DNA of 64,000 nt from an uncultured Eubacterium sp. (lineage in GTDB: Bacteria > Bacillota > Clostridia > Oscillospirales > Acutalibacteraceae). Numbering within the stretch: position 1 is the stretch's first letter; each line of letters begins with the position of its first letter. Shown in pieces: positions 35,882 through 45,123 of the stretch. A program made the position numbers and the translations under genes. The DNA lies in contig CAJTZJ010000001.1 in assembly GCA_910583925.1 (NCBI GenBank), positions 227,580 through 291,579 on the forward strand, given 5' to 3'. The notes under the pieces were generated by a model, which saw only the letters and a list, made by a program, of their open reading frames with translations, had not been told where the DNA came from and searched no databases.

Positions 35882-36865
35882 ATGGGTACATTAATTACTT
35901 TTCTTCAGCGTGCAGTTTGCCAGGGTATACCGCTTCTTTATGGTGCAACCGGTGAAATATTAACTGAAAAATCGGGTAATCTTAATCTTGGTATTCCGGG
36001 GATTATGTACATCGGAAGTATAAGCGGCGTAATCGGTGCGTTCCTTTATGAGCAATCTGTTGATACGATAAATCCTGTTTTAGCATTGCTGATACCGCTT
36101 TTAAGCTGCCTTTTGGGTGCACTTCTTATCGGTCTTGTTTATTGCTTTTTAACGGTTACATTAAGAGCAAATCAGAATGTAACAGGTCTTGCAATTACAA
36201 CTTTCGGTGTCGGTTTCGGAAATTTTTTCGGCGGTTCACTGATTAAATTAACAGGCAGTGCCGTTCCGTCTGTTGCTCTTACGGCAACCAGTGCTGTTTT
36301 TAAGAAAACGCTTCCTTTTGCAGATAGTCTGGGTGCGTTTGGCAAAGTATTTCTATCATATGGATTTTTAGCATATCTTGCTGTTATCATAGCAATTGTC
36401 TGTGCAGTTTTCTTAAAGCGAACAAGGGCAGGGCTTCATTTAAGAGCAGTCGGTGAAAATCCTGCAACTGCTGATGCAGCAGGCATCAATGTTGAAAAAA
36501 CAAAATATCTTGCAACCTGTATAGGCAGTATGATCGCTGGCTTGGGCGGACTTTACTATGTTATGGACTATGCAACAGGTGTTTGGTCTAACGACGGCTT
36601 CGGAGACAGAGGCTGGCTTGCAATAGCTCTTGTTATTTTTGCTGTTTGGAAGCCGGATATGGCTATTTTAGGTTCATTTCTTTTTGGCGGACTCTATATT
36701 GTTTATCTCTACATACCGGGACTTGCGCTCAGAACGCAGGAGCTTATCAAAATGCTTCCGTATGTAGTAACCATTATCGTACTGATTATCAGTTCAATGC
36801 GTGACAAAAAGGAAAATCAGGGTCCTGCGTCTCTTGGACTTTCCTATTTCAGGGAGGAACGATAA
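35882..36865 (+). CDS. Nucleoside ABC transporter permease 2
   Basis: 327-residue second permease of the same family, with the matching motifs YGATGEILTEKSGNLNLGIPG and LHLRAVGENPATADAAGINV. About nine membrane helices. AAGGAGG ribosome site just ahead. The stop adjoins the hpt start codon. Together with the BMP lipoprotein, tandem ATPase and permease 1 it makes a complete importer, most likely for purine nucleosides given the flanking xpt and hpt genes. Confidence 0.92.
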   Translation: MGTLITFLQRAVCQGIPLLYGATGEILTEKSGNLNLGIPGIMYIGSISGVIGAFLYEQSVDTINPVLALLIPLLSCLLGALLIGLVYCFLTVTLRANQNVTGLAITTFGVGFGNFFGGSLIKLTGSAVPSVALTATSAVFKKTLPFADSLGAFGKVFLSYGFLAYLAVIIAIVCAVFLKRTRAGLHLRAVGENPATADAAGINVEKTKYLATCIGSMIAGLGGLYYVMDYATGVWSNDGFGDRGWLAIALVIFAVWKPDMAILGSFLFGGLYIVYLYIPGLALRTQELIKMLPYVVTIIVLIISSMRDKKENQGPASLGLSYFREER

Positions 36866-37402
36866 ATGCTTAAGGATATTGAAAAAATTCTTGTAACCGA
36901 AGAAGAATTAAGAAAAATCAATATGCGTCTCGGAAAGAAAATAACTGAGGATTTTAAAGATAAAAATCTTCTTGTTCTTGGTATTCTTAAGGGTTGTGTA
37001 TTTTTTATGACGGATCTTGTGAGAAACATCAGTCTTCCGCTCAGTATAGATTTTATGTCCGTTTCTTCATATGGCAGCGGTACGGAATCTACGGGCAGGG
37101 TTAAAATTACAAAAGATATTGATATTGATTTGAACGGCTACGATGTTCTTCTTGTAGAAGATATTCTTGACAGCGGCAGAACGCTTAATTATGTTTCGGA
37201 TATCCTTAAAACAAGAGGCGCCAATTCAATCAGAATTGTTACGCTTCTTGATAAGCCGGAAAGAAGAGTAGCACCAATCATTCCGGATTATGTCGGCTGT
37301 GATGTACCTGATGAATTTGTAGTAGGCTATGGTCTTGATTATGATCAGAAATACAGAAATCTTCCGTATATCGGTCAGCTTAAACGTTCGGTTTATGAAT
37401 AA
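36866..37402 (+). CDS. hpt: Hypoxanthine phosphoribosyltransferase
   Basis: Converts hypoxanthine and guanine to IMP and GMP. 178 residues, standard length. The PRPP-binding motif is [17 protein letters not shown]; the preceding [17 protein letters not shown] and [17 protein letters not shown] loop are typical. GGAGG at 36854-36858. It is the last gene of the purine salvage operon, placing the base salvage enzyme right after the importer. Confidence 0.96.
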   Translation: MLKDIEKILVTEEELRKINMRLGKKITEDFKDKNLLVLGILKGCVFFMTDLVRNISLPLSIDFMSVSSYGSGTESTGRVKITKDIDIDLNGYDVLLVEDILDSGRTLNYVSDILKTRGANSIRIVTLLDKPERRVAPIIPDYVGCDVPDEFVVGYGLDYDQKYRNLPYIGQLKRSVYE

Positions 37403-37412
37403 AATAAAAAGT

Positions 37413-37442
37413 AAGTCCGCAGATTATTCTGCGGACTTTTTG
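37413..37442 (+). terminator. Terminator of the purine operon
   Basis: AGTCCGCAGA/TCTGCGGACT, 10 bp, TTAT loop, followed by TTTT. Confidence 0.93.
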
Positions 37443-37489
37443 TTGTCTATTCAGCAAAGAGTATTCCTCGGCTGAACGGATGATTATAT

Positions 37490-38185
37490 TTATGATATTT
37501 TTATTATAGAGGAGAGAACAGAGATAATTTCTTCCTGTGACAATCCTTCAAAAATTATTCTGAAACCGGTATTTTTGTAAAAGAATTCAGCCATGTAAAA
37601 TTCGTTGTTGCCTATTGATGCAATACTTACATATGTTTTGTTGATGATTGATTTTTTACAGCTTTCATCAATCGAACCGTAATCTGAAACAGGAAGATGA
37701 TGTTTACTTAATTCAATATTGACAGATCGTGTATAGTTTTTATTGTAATAGTTGATTACGTTTTGGTCATAGTAAACTTCTCCGGTGTCTTCAATGTGTT
37801 TGTAAATGCCGTATTCATTGTTGTTATCTTCTTTTAGGTCATCAGGAACAATTGGAAAAACATTGGTCTGATAGTATGCGTTTAGCTCGTCCGGAGTCAT
37901 TGGAATAAAGTCCTTTTCCGATAAATCAATATTTATTTTTCTGTTAGAAGATATTTCGTTAATTTCATTTATAAAAATGGTGTTATTGGTACCATTGTTT
38001 TTTAAGCTGCTATCAGAACTTGTTTTTTCAGAACCAACTCCATAAAAGCCAATAGCCGCAGCCAAACACAAGCATATAAATGGGGCGGTAAGCCCTGTAA
38101 TTAGCTTTCTTTTTTTTATTTGTGCAGTTTTGTATTCATCTCTTCTTCGGAATACATTCTTTGCCATTTCGTTATAACTCTTCAT
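37490..38185 (-). CDS. Putative membrane anti-sigma protein
   Basis: 231 residues. A short, basic cytoplasmic N-terminus (NVFRRRDEYKTAQIKKRK) is followed by one membrane helix (about 29-50) and an outer domain of about 180 residues without recognised motifs. The gene start overlaps the end of an ECF sigma factor gene by 14 bases. This placement and topology are typical of anti-sigma factors that hold the sigma factor at the membrane until a signal arrives. No zinc-binding anti-sigma motif (HxxxCxxC) is present, so the assignment rests on context. Confidence 0.6.
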   Translation of the reverse strand: MKSYNEMAKNVFRRRDEYKTAQIKKRKLITGLTAPFICLCLAAAIGFYGVGSEKTSSDSSLKNNGTNNTIFINEINEISSNRKINIDLSEKDFIPMTPDELNAYYQTNVFPIVPDDLKEDNNNEYGIYKHIEDTGEVYYDQNVINYYNKNYTRSVNIELSKHHLPVSDYGSIDESCKKSIINKTYVSIASIGNNEFYMAEFFYKNTGFRIIFEGLSQEEIISVLSSIIKIS

Positions 38186-38729
38186 ATGTGAAACCTTCCT
38201 TTTTTAATTCTGCTTTCAATGATTTTCTTGCTCTGTAGACAAGGGTTTCTATATTATGAACTGATTTATTCATAACTATTGCAGCTTCCTTGTTGCTTAA
38301 ATCTTCAAAATAAATAAGCCAGAGAATTTGATGATATTCTTCTTTTAGATTTTTCATTGCTCTATGAATGATGATTTTTCTTTCCTCACAAATATATGCA
38401 TGTTCAAGATTTTCTTCATCACAAATCAATTCGGAATATTCGTCAATAGATGATTCAAACATCTTTGCATTCTTTTTTTTGTAGTTTAAAGCAATATTTC
38501 TTCCTATAGCATACAGCCACGTTTTGAATGATGATTTGCCTTTGAATTTTGGTTTTTTCGTAATAATTTTAACAAAAGTATCTTCTGCCAATTCTTCTGC
38601 GGTATGAATGTTGCAAACAAATCCATTTAAGTAAAAAATCAGCCCATCTTTATAGTTTTTTATAATCTCTACAAATCCATCTTCGTCTCCGTTCAGGAAA
38701 TGGTTATAGCTATCTGCACCACTATCCAT
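38172..38729 (-). CDS. ECF-type RNA polymerase sigma factor
   Basis: 185-residue sigma-70 family factor with regions 2 and 4 only. Region 2 includes AEELAEDTFVKIITK and FKTWLYAIGRNIALNYKKK; region 4 includes QILWLIYFEDLSNKEAAIVM and the DNA-contacting helix SVHNIETLVYRARKSLK. AGGAGG precedes the ATG. It is co-transcribed with the membrane protein downstream and probably controls its own promoter. The stimulus is unknown. Confidence 0.92.
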   Translation of the reverse strand: MDSGADSYNHFLNGDEDGFVEIIKNYKDGLIFYLNGFVCNIHTAEELAEDTFVKIITKKPKFKGKSSFKTWLYAIGRNIALNYKKKNAKMFESSIDEYSELICDEENLEHAYICEERKIIIHRAMKNLKEEYHQILWLIYFEDLSNKEAAIVMNKSVHNIETLVYRARKSLKAELKKEGFTYEEL

Positions 38730-39037
38730 TAATAGCCTCCTTTCTGAAAGAAAATGTTCCTTTCATTTATTAGACATAAAAAAAGTTGAAAACCTCACAG
38801 TTCTAATGATATCATAATAAGTATTGGTATGTATGATTTCTCCTTGATATTTCTTAAGATAAAAGTAATGAAAGTTGGGCATTATGGCGTTAGCTAAGTC
38901 TATTATTTCGCTTTTTTGTAATCTTTCTGTAAAAATATTAAAAAAGCTGTTTATTTTGTAATCAAATAATGCTATACTGTTACAGTATATGAACAATTAT
39001 TAAATGAATTTGAGTTTTATCCGAAAGGGGCGTAAAT
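38730..39037. other. Divergent intergenic region
   Basis: About 300 bases between the sigma factor gene and the lipoprotein gene, very AT-rich. Besides the candidate ECF promoter, no gene or RNA structure was recognised. Confidence 0.4.
38768..38799 (-). promoter_or_regulatory. Candidate autoregulated ECF promoter
   Basis: On the minus strand, TGAGGTT, 15 bases, then GTCTAA, similar in spacing and wording to ECF promoters of Clostridia (GAAAC-like -35, CGTC-like -10). It lies about 40 bases upstream of the sigma gene. Confidence 0.4.
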
Positions 39038-40351
39038 GTGAAATTTTTAAAGGCTTTGCTGCCTGCATTAATTTTGGCATTGCTTTTAAGCGGCTGCTCC
39101 TTCAGATTGTTTTCTACAGCAGAGGAATTGATTTATCCCATATCTCCGTCAGGCGAAAATGTAAATATTCAGAAAGCGCTTGATAATTATATTAAGAATG
39201 GATATTCTCTTAAAACGCCTGTCGGCGGAGATTTCAAAACCTCTTATATTTTCTTTGATGTTGATTCAGACGGAGAAGAAGAAGCGATAACCTTTTATGA
39301 ACCGTTTTCAAATCCGGATACGGTTAATATGGCTGTTATTGATAAGTTGGAATCCGAATGGAAGGTAGCTTGTAATATTGAGGGCAAGGGCTCTGATATC
39401 TATTCAATAGAGTTCAATGACTTGGATGGCGATGGAATTCTTGAATTTGTAGTATTATGGGATGTTTTCAGTACCTCATCAAGTCATTATCTTACAGTTT
39501 ATGGCAGAAATGATAATGAAAACGGTTTTTCCCTTTATAGTATCGGTAAGCCGATTATAATGAATGATTATATTGCTGCCGATGTGAATGGGGACAAGCT
39601 TGAAGAGCTTTTGGTTTTTACTGTAGACAGCGGTGATGCAATATCAGCAAAGGCTGTGCTGTATTCCTATAAAAATAAAATACCGGAGTCACTTGGCAGT
39701 ACAAAGCTTGACGGCCATATAAGCTCCTATAAAAGTATAAAAGCCGAAGATGTGAACGGCAGAGCCTATATCTATGCGGATGCAGCAAAATCAAACGGCT
39801 CGCAAATGCTTACTGAAATCGTGCTTTGGTCCGATTATTATGATACAATTATTTCGCCGTTTTATAATTATTCAACGGGTGTTACAAAGGAAACAACCAG
39901 AAATGTAAAATTATATTCTCAGTATATCGGCGAAAAAAGTCATATAAGCATTCCGCTTGATGCAGATAAAAAAGGCTTGCCTGCTCAGACAGAAGCGGTA
40001 GACTGGCAGTATTACGGTGATGATGTTTTGTATCATGATTGCTACTCTATTGCTATAGAGAAGGATAATTATCAGATTCTTATTCCGGATGAATTTTTTG
40101 ATGATGTCATTATCTCGTATGATATGAAAAACAGCACCTTAACCGTAAGTGATAAAAATAAAAAAGTTTCGTTTACAGTTACGGCACTTTTAAAATCGCT
40201 GTATGATGAGAATACAGAGGTGTATTCTGATTATACGGAAATAATGCATAATTCAGGTTATATTTATCTTGCTGCTTGCAGCAATGATTCAGATATAAAA
40301 ATTTCAACAGAAGATTTGAAATCTATGATTAAATCATATGAAGGAGAATGA
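39038..40351 (+). CDS. Hypothetical lipoprotein upstream of a two-component system
   Basis: 437 residues. GTG start with GAAAGGGG ahead. N-terminal signal with lipobox LLLSGCS. The body contains repeated acidic DxDxDGxEE segments (FFDVDSDGEEEAI, FNDLDGDGILEFV, AADVNGDKLEELLVF), resembling FG-GAP/VCBS-type calcium loops of a beta-propeller, which suggests a surface-exposed lipoprotein. Its stop overlaps the start region of a response regulator gene, so it may be the sensory or target partner of that system; this is inference. Confidence 0.7.
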   Translation: MKFLKALLPALILALLLSGCSFRLFSTAEELIYPISPSGENVNIQKALDNYIKNGYSLKTPVGGDFKTSYIFFDVDSDGEEEAITFYEPFSNPDTVNMAVIDKLESEWKVACNIEGKGSDIYSIEFNDLDGDGILEFVVLWDVFSTSSSHYLTVYGRNDNENGFSLYSIGKPIIMNDYIAADVNGDKLEELLVFTVDSGDAISAKAVLYSYKNKIPESLGSTKLDGHISSYKSIKAEDVNGRAYIYADAAKSNGSQMLTEIVLWSDYYDTIISPFYNYSTGVTKETTRNVKLYSQYIGEKSHISIPLDADKKGLPAQTEAVDWQYYGDDVLYHDCYSIAIEKDNYQILIPDEFFDDVIISYDMKNSTLTVSDKNKKVSFTVTALLKSLYDENTEVYSDYTEIMHNSGYIYLAACSNDSDIKISTEDLKSMIKSYEGE

Positions 40352-40353
40352 AT

Positions 40354-41067
40354 ATGAAAAAAGTACTTGTTGCTGAAGATGAAGAATCTATCCGCGAGTT
40401 TATTGTTATTAATTTAACCCGCAGCGGATATGATGTTATGCAGGCTGAAAATGGTGCTGCTGCGCTTGATATCTTCCAAAAGGAGGGCGGCGATTTTGAT
40501 GTTGCCATTCTTGATATTATGATGCCGGAGATGGATGGACTTACAGTTTGCAAGGAGCTTCGTCAGCGTTCGTCAGATTTGGGTATTATAATGCTTTCTG
40601 CCAGAACGCAGGAAATGGATAAGGTTACAGGGCTTCTTGTAGGTGCGGATGATTATGTAACCAAGCCATTTTCTCCAAGTGAGCTTATGGCAAGAGTGGA
40701 TGCGGTTTACAGGCGTGTTGAAATGACAAGAGGTTTCAGAAAGAATGATACAACGGGCGAAACAATCCGCCTTGATGAGTTTGAACTGAATCTCAGAAAC
40801 CGTACGCTTTCAAAATCCGGAAATCTTATTGAATTAACACAGGTTGAGTTTCAGATTATTGAGTATTTCTTTAAAAATCCGAATGCTGCTTTAAGCAGAA
40901 CCGATATTTTGAAAACAGTTTGGGGCAGCAATTATTACGGAGATGAAAAAATCGTTGATGTTAATATCCGCAGACTTCGTATGAAGGTTGAGGATAATCC
41001 GTCCAGTCCTACAAGGCTTATAACAATATGGGGGCTTGGCTATAAGTGGGTTACGGATGTAAAATAA
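40354..41067 (+). CDS. OmpR/PhoB family response regulator
   Basis: 237 residues: a receiver domain (about 1-120) with acidic pocket AEDEES, phosphoacceptor aspartate in FDVAILDIMMPEMDG and conserved lysine in YVTKPFSPSEL; then a winged-helix effector domain (about 140-237) with VDVNIRRLRMKVEDNP and LITIWGLGYKW. ATG 40354 is preferred to one 6 bases earlier because AAGGAG lies 7 bases ahead of it. It is followed by a histidine kinase gene, forming a PhoP/PhoR- or WalRK-like pair. Confidence 0.94.
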   Translation: MKKVLVAEDEESIREFIVINLTRSGYDVMQAENGAAALDIFQKEGGDFDVAILDIMMPEMDGLTVCKELRQRSSDLGIIMLSARTQEMDKVTGLLVGADDYVTKPFSPSELMARVDAVYRRVEMTRGFRKNDTTGETIRLDEFELNLRNRTLSKSGNLIELTQVEFQIIEYFFKNPNAALSRTDILKTVWGSNYYGDEKIVDVNIRRLRMKVEDNPSSPTRLITIWGLGYKWVTDVK

Positions 41068-41090
41068 TTTAGTTATGGAAGATTGGCAAT

Positions 41091-42629
41091 ATGAATTTTA
41101 AAATATTTAAAGAGCTTAAAAGTCTCAGATTTGAGGGTATAACAAAACGCTGGCTTACGAATATAGTTAGCGTTATTCTTGCTGTACTTATTATCGTTTT
41201 CATTATTGCAGTATTTTCTATAAAAACATATTATTATAACTCTGTTGAAAGTATTTTAAACAGCGGCGCTTCAACTGCTGCGGTAAGCTATTTTTCAACG
41301 AATCTTGATTCAGGAACCTCGCTTGAAACCTCTGCTGCTAAGTTTATAGAAAGCTATTCATATAAGGATAAAACAACCGTTTGGATTGTTGATAATGAGG
41401 GCAAGGTAATTGCTTCCTCCAATGGCTTTACATACGGCGATTCCGAGATGACTGATTACAGCGAGGCTATGTCGAATAAGGATGGTGTCAGCAGATATGT
41501 CGGCAAAGATAACGGCAGTGAAAAAATCATGGCAGTGAGCCGTGTTATAAAGGATTCTAATGGTGCCAATGTCGGTGCTGTTAGAGTTATGACCTCAATT
41601 GAAGAGATAGACAGGCAGATATTCATTATTCTTTTCGTTGTTTTTCTTGTGCTTGTTTTAATATTTATTGCTATTGCTGCTTCAAATCTTTTCTTCATCA
41701 GTTCCATTGTTATTCCTTTAAAGGAAATTACAGAGAAGACAAAAGAGATTTCGGGCGGAAATCTTGATGTAAGAATAGAAAAAAAATATGATGATGAAAT
41801 CGGTAAGCTTTCTGATTCCATAAATTCTATGGCTTCTGATATCGCAACAGCCGATACAATGAAAAATGATTTTATTTCAACGATTTCTCATGAGCTGAGA
41901 ACACCGCTCACCTCAATTAAGGGATGGGGAGAAACGCTTCTTTTCGGTCTGGACAGGGAAAGAGATGAAGTTACGAATAAGGGGCTTCAGGTTATTGTAA
42001 ATGAAGCCGGGAGATTGGAAGGCTTTGTTGAAGAACTTCTTGACTTCAGCAGGCTTCAGAGCGGCAGAATGACCTTGAGATTAATGAAAACAGACATTTT
42101 CGCAGAGCTTGATGAAACGGTGTTTACATTCCGTGAACGGGCTATGAGAGAGGGGATAGAGGTTAGATACAGTATCCCTGATTTCCCTGCACCTGCAAAT
42201 GCAGATCCGAACAGATTAAAGCAGGTGTTTATGAATATTCTTGATAATGCTCTTAAATACTCTAAAATGAATACGAAAATCTTTGTTAAAGCGGAGTTTT
42301 CTGAGTTTAATGGTAAAAATGCAATCAAGGTTTCCATTGCCGATCAGGGCTGCGGTATTTCAAAAGAGGATCTGCCTCATGTTATGGAAAAATTTTATAA
42401 AGCAAATGTTTCTGTAAGAGGCTCAGGTATCGGACTTGCTGTTACGAACGAAATTATAAATCTTCATAATGGTAAATTAGAAATAGACAGTGAAGAAAAT
42501 GTAGGCACGCTTGTAACCATTTATCTTCCTGTAGACAGTGCTCCGACAAAGCAGGAAATTGATATGTCTGAGCCGAAAATTGATGAGGTTACCGATGAAG
42601 ATATTACTCTTAATACGGAAAGGCGATAA
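41091..42629 (+). CDS. Sensor histidine kinase
   Basis: 512 residues. Two membrane helices (about 22-45 and 178-202) enclose an outer domain of about 130 residues resembling a PAS/Cache-type sensor. HAMP linker (about 203-255), then H-box FISTISHELRTPLTSIKGW, N-box NRLKQVFMNILDNALKYS, and G-boxes DQGCGISKEDL and GSGIGLAV. The histidine is the autophosphorylation site. The C-terminal tail is acidic and low complexity. Partner of the response regulator just upstream. Confidence 0.94.
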   Translation: MNFKIFKELKSLRFEGITKRWLTNIVSVILAVLIIVFIIAVFSIKTYYYNSVESILNSGASTAAVSYFSTNLDSGTSLETSAAKFIESYSYKDKTTVWIVDNEGKVIASSNGFTYGDSEMTDYSEAMSNKDGVSRYVGKDNGSEKIMAVSRVIKDSNGANVGAVRVMTSIEEIDRQIFIILFVVFLVLVLIFIAIAASNLFFISSIVIPLKEITEKTKEISGGNLDVRIEKKYDDEIGKLSDSINSMASDIATADTMKNDFISTISHELRTPLTSIKGWGETLLFGLDRERDEVTNKGLQVIVNEAGRLEGFVEELLDFSRLQSGRMTLRLMKTDIFAELDETVFTFRERAMREGIEVRYSIPDFPAPANADPNRLKQVFMNILDNALKYSKMNTKIFVKAEFSEFNGKNAIKVSIADQGCGISKEDLPHVMEKFYKANVSVRGSGIGLAVTNEIINLHNGKLEIDSEENVGTLVTIYLPVDSAPTKQEIDMSEPKIDEVTDEDITLNTERR

Positions 42630-42635
42630 TAAATA

Positions 42636-43607
42636 ATGGAAGAAAAGAAGGTTCATAAAACCTCTGTCGGCGGACAGGCGCTGATAGAGGGTGTTATGAT
42701 GCAGGGTCCAAAGGGAATGGCTACTGCTGTCAGAAAGCCCGATAATGAGATTCTTGTAGAATACCATGATGTAAAGCATATAAAAGATAAATTTAAAATT
42801 TTCGGCTTTCCTGTTATAAGGGGAATTGTAAATTTTATTGAATCCATGAAAATCGGTTATAAAACGCTTATGTATTCTGCCGAGGTTTCGGGAATGGAGG
42901 ATTTAGAAGAAGAAAATCCATCCAAATTTGAAAAATGGATTCTTGACAAATTCGGCGATAAGCTTATGAACTTTATAACGGGAATTGCTTCTGTTTTGGG
43001 TGTTGTTCTTGCCTTTGTGCTTTTTATGTATTTTCCCGTATTGTTTTTCAGCAAGGTAAATGAATGGTCGGGAAATGCGATAACCGATTATCGCGGACTT
43101 ATTGAGGGTGTTCTTAAAATTATAATTTTTGTGGTTTATATTACGCTTGTAAGTCAGATGAAAGATATAAAACGCACATTTATGTATCATGGTGCTGAGC
43201 ATAAATCCATAACCTGTTATGAAACAGGGATGGATTTAACAGTTGAAAATGTAAAAAAATGCAGCCGTTTTCATCCAAGATGCGGAACCTCCTTTATCTT
43301 TGTTATTTTAATTTTCAGTATAGTTGTTTATACGATTGCTGCTAAAATTTTCCCCGAAATTGCGGACAACAGAATTTTATGGATATTATTACGGCTTGCC
43401 TTTCTTCCGCTTATTATGGGACTTGGATATGAGTTTATAAAATATGCAGGAAGGCACGATAATCTTTTTGTTAAAATAGTTTCTGCCCCCGGACTTTGGA
43501 TGCAGAGATTAACTACAAAAGAGCCAACAGATGATATTATTGAGGTTGGTATTGAAGCCTTAAAGGCTGTTATTACAGACAATCCAAAGGATGATGAAAT
43601 AAAGTGA
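42636..43607 (+). CDS. DUF1385 membrane protein
   Basis: 323 residues of the DUF1385 family (sometimes called MdmM/YqhQ type). Diagnostic N-terminus TSVGGQALIEGVMMQGPKGM, middle FPVIRGIVNFIESMKIG and a membrane region with YHGAEHKSITCYETG and FHPRCGTSFIF, typical for the family. Four to five membrane helices. Function unknown. In many Clostridia it lies directly upstream of prmC and prfA, as it does here for prmC (GTGA overlap). prfA itself is not in the window. Confidence 0.9.
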   Translation: MEEKKVHKTSVGGQALIEGVMMQGPKGMATAVRKPDNEILVEYHDVKHIKDKFKIFGFPVIRGIVNFIESMKIGYKTLMYSAEVSGMEDLEEENPSKFEKWILDKFGDKLMNFITGIASVLGVVLAFVLFMYFPVLFFSKVNEWSGNAITDYRGLIEGVLKIIIFVVYITLVSQMKDIKRTFMYHGAEHKSITCYETGMDLTVENVKKCSRFHPRCGTSFIFVILIFSIVVYTIAAKIFPEIADNRILWILLRLAFLPLIMGLGYEFIKYAGRHDNLFVKIVSAPGLWMQRLTTKEPTDDIIEVGIEALKAVITDNPKDDEIK

Positions 43608-44431
43608 CTTTATCGGAAGCGTATAATTACGGCGTGTATTTTTTGTCTGCTAACGGTGTTGATGAGGCAGATTTTAAATCTCTTTGTCTTTGCTGTCACT
43701 GTGCAGGAATTAAAAATAATGAATATGAAATTCATAAAAATGAAGATTTGATTATTATGAAAAAATTCGCCGATATGCTTTGGCAGATTAAAAGTGGCGA
43801 ACCGCTTCAGTATGTTATCGGCAGATGGGATTTTTATGAAAGTGAATTCCATGTCGGCAGGGGTGTTTTGATTCCCCGCCCCGAAACAGAGGAATTAACA
43901 GAGCTTGTTTTAGATAATGCCAAAAGGCTCTGTAGTCCTGTTGTTTTTGATTTGTGCTCAGGCAGCGGTTGTATCGGTATAAGCATTGCCAAGGCATTGC
44001 CGTCATCAACTGTTTACTGCGTTGAAAAAAGCGAGGAAGCGCTTCAATATCTTTTAAAAAATGCAGAAAGCATATCAAATGTTAAAGTTGTAAATTCAGA
44101 TATCAATTATCCATCTGATATCGGAAATGCAGATATTATTGTTTCCAATCCGCCGTATATCAAAAGCAGTGATTTAAGTTCACTTCAGAGAGAAGTGCAG
44201 TTTGAGCCGTCAATGGCTCTTGACGGAGGGGCGGATGGTCTGGACTTTTACAGAATCATAGCTGAAAAATGGAACAGTAATCTTAAAGAAAACGGGATGC
44301 TTTTCCTTGAAATCGGTGAGGATCAGGGCGAAGCTGTATATGAAATTCTTGAAAAGCAAGGATTTAAAGAAATTGAAGTTATAAAAGATATGTATGGAAA
44401 TAACCGAATGGTTAAATCCGTTAAAAAATAA
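43604..44431 (+). CDS. prmC: Release factor glutamine methyltransferase PrmC
   Basis: Methylates the GGQ glutamine of release factors. 275 residues from a GTG that overlaps the preceding stop (GTGA). An N-terminal helical domain contains EPLQYVIGRWDF, then the SAM site FDLCSGSGCIGISIAK and the catalytic IVSNPPYIKSSDL motif (NPPY). The RPETEELTELVL segment after IPR is also typical. Operon with DUF1385 upstream and a site-2 protease downstream. Confidence 0.95.
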   Translation: MTLSEAYNYGVYFLSANGVDEADFKSLCLCCHCAGIKNNEYEIHKNEDLIIMKKFADMLWQIKSGEPLQYVIGRWDFYESEFHVGRGVLIPRPETEELTELVLDNAKRLCSPVVFDLCSGSGCIGISIAKALPSSTVYCVEKSEEALQYLLKNAESISNVKVVNSDINYPSDIGNADIIVSNPPYIKSSDLSSLQREVQFEPSMALDGGADGLDFYRIIAEKWNSNLKENGMLFLEIGEDQGEAVYEILEKQGFKEIEVIKDMYGNNRMVKSVKK

Positions 44432-44445
44432 TTTGGAAGTGTGTT

Positions 44446-45117
44446 ATGTCTTTATTAAGTGTTTTACGAAGCGGCGAGCCTGCGTTGATTTTTGCAGTCA
44501 TTTTTTCAAGAATATTTGTTGTGTTTTTCTGTCTTCCTATTCATGAGTTAGCGCATGGATGGGCTGCTTATAAAATGGGAGATTCAACGGCAAAGAATTT
44601 AGGAAGATTAACATTTAATCCGTTTGCACATCTTGATTTGTTCGGAACAATTATGTTATTCTTATTTGGTATCGGCTATGCAAATCCGGTTCCTGTTCAA
44701 ACAAGGAATTTCAGAAATCCTAAAAAAGGTATGATTGTAACCGCTCTTGCAGGTCCCGGTTCAAATTTATTAATGGCTTTTGTTTTTATTTGTCTTTATT
44801 ATATTGTTTTGCTTCTTCCGCAAAATCTTGCTGTAAGCTTTATCGCATATTTCTTTGATTTTGCCGCAACAGTCAATGTTTCTCTTGCAGTATTCAATCT
44901 TCTTCCGATTCCGCCGCTTGACGGCTCAAAGGTTATAGGATTTCTTATTCCGAGCAAAACATATTTTAAAATTCTTCAGTATGAACGCTATATTATGATT
45001 GCACTTTTGCTGTTGCTTTTTACCGGCGTTCTCAATATGCCTATTGCGTTAATTTCCGATTTGCTGATGAAGGTAATTTCATTTCTTCCGAGTTTAATAT
45101 ATAATCTTATTGTTTGA
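44446..45117 (+). CDS. Site-2 protease family (M50) membrane peptidase
   Basis: 223-residue intramembrane zinc protease. The zinc motif HELAHGWAAYKMGD (HExxH) lies in the first helix and NLLPIPPLDGSKV (with the third ligand Asp) towards the C-terminus. It is the short form, without PDZ or CBS domain, often found next to scpA-scpB in Clostridia, as here. About five membrane helices. The substrate is unknown; SpoIVFB, RseP and simple housekeeping types cannot be told apart, though gene context argues against SpoIVFB. Confidence 0.9.
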   Translation: MSLLSVLRSGEPALIFAVIFSRIFVVFFCLPIHELAHGWAAYKMGDSTAKNLGRLTFNPFAHLDLFGTIMLFLFGIGYANPVPVQTRNFRNPKKGMIVTALAGPGSNLLMAFVFICLYYIVLLLPQNLAVSFIAYFFDFAATVNVSLAVFNLLPIPPLDGSKVIGFLIPSKTYFKILQYERYIMIALLLLLFTGVLNMPIALISDLLMKVISFLPSLIYNLIV

Positions 45118-45123
45118 GGTATT

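Noticed and set aside
38763..38996. 77-codon minus-strand frame upstream of the sigma factor
   Set aside because: No ribosome site; very AT-rich; it overlaps the region needed for the sigma gene promoter.
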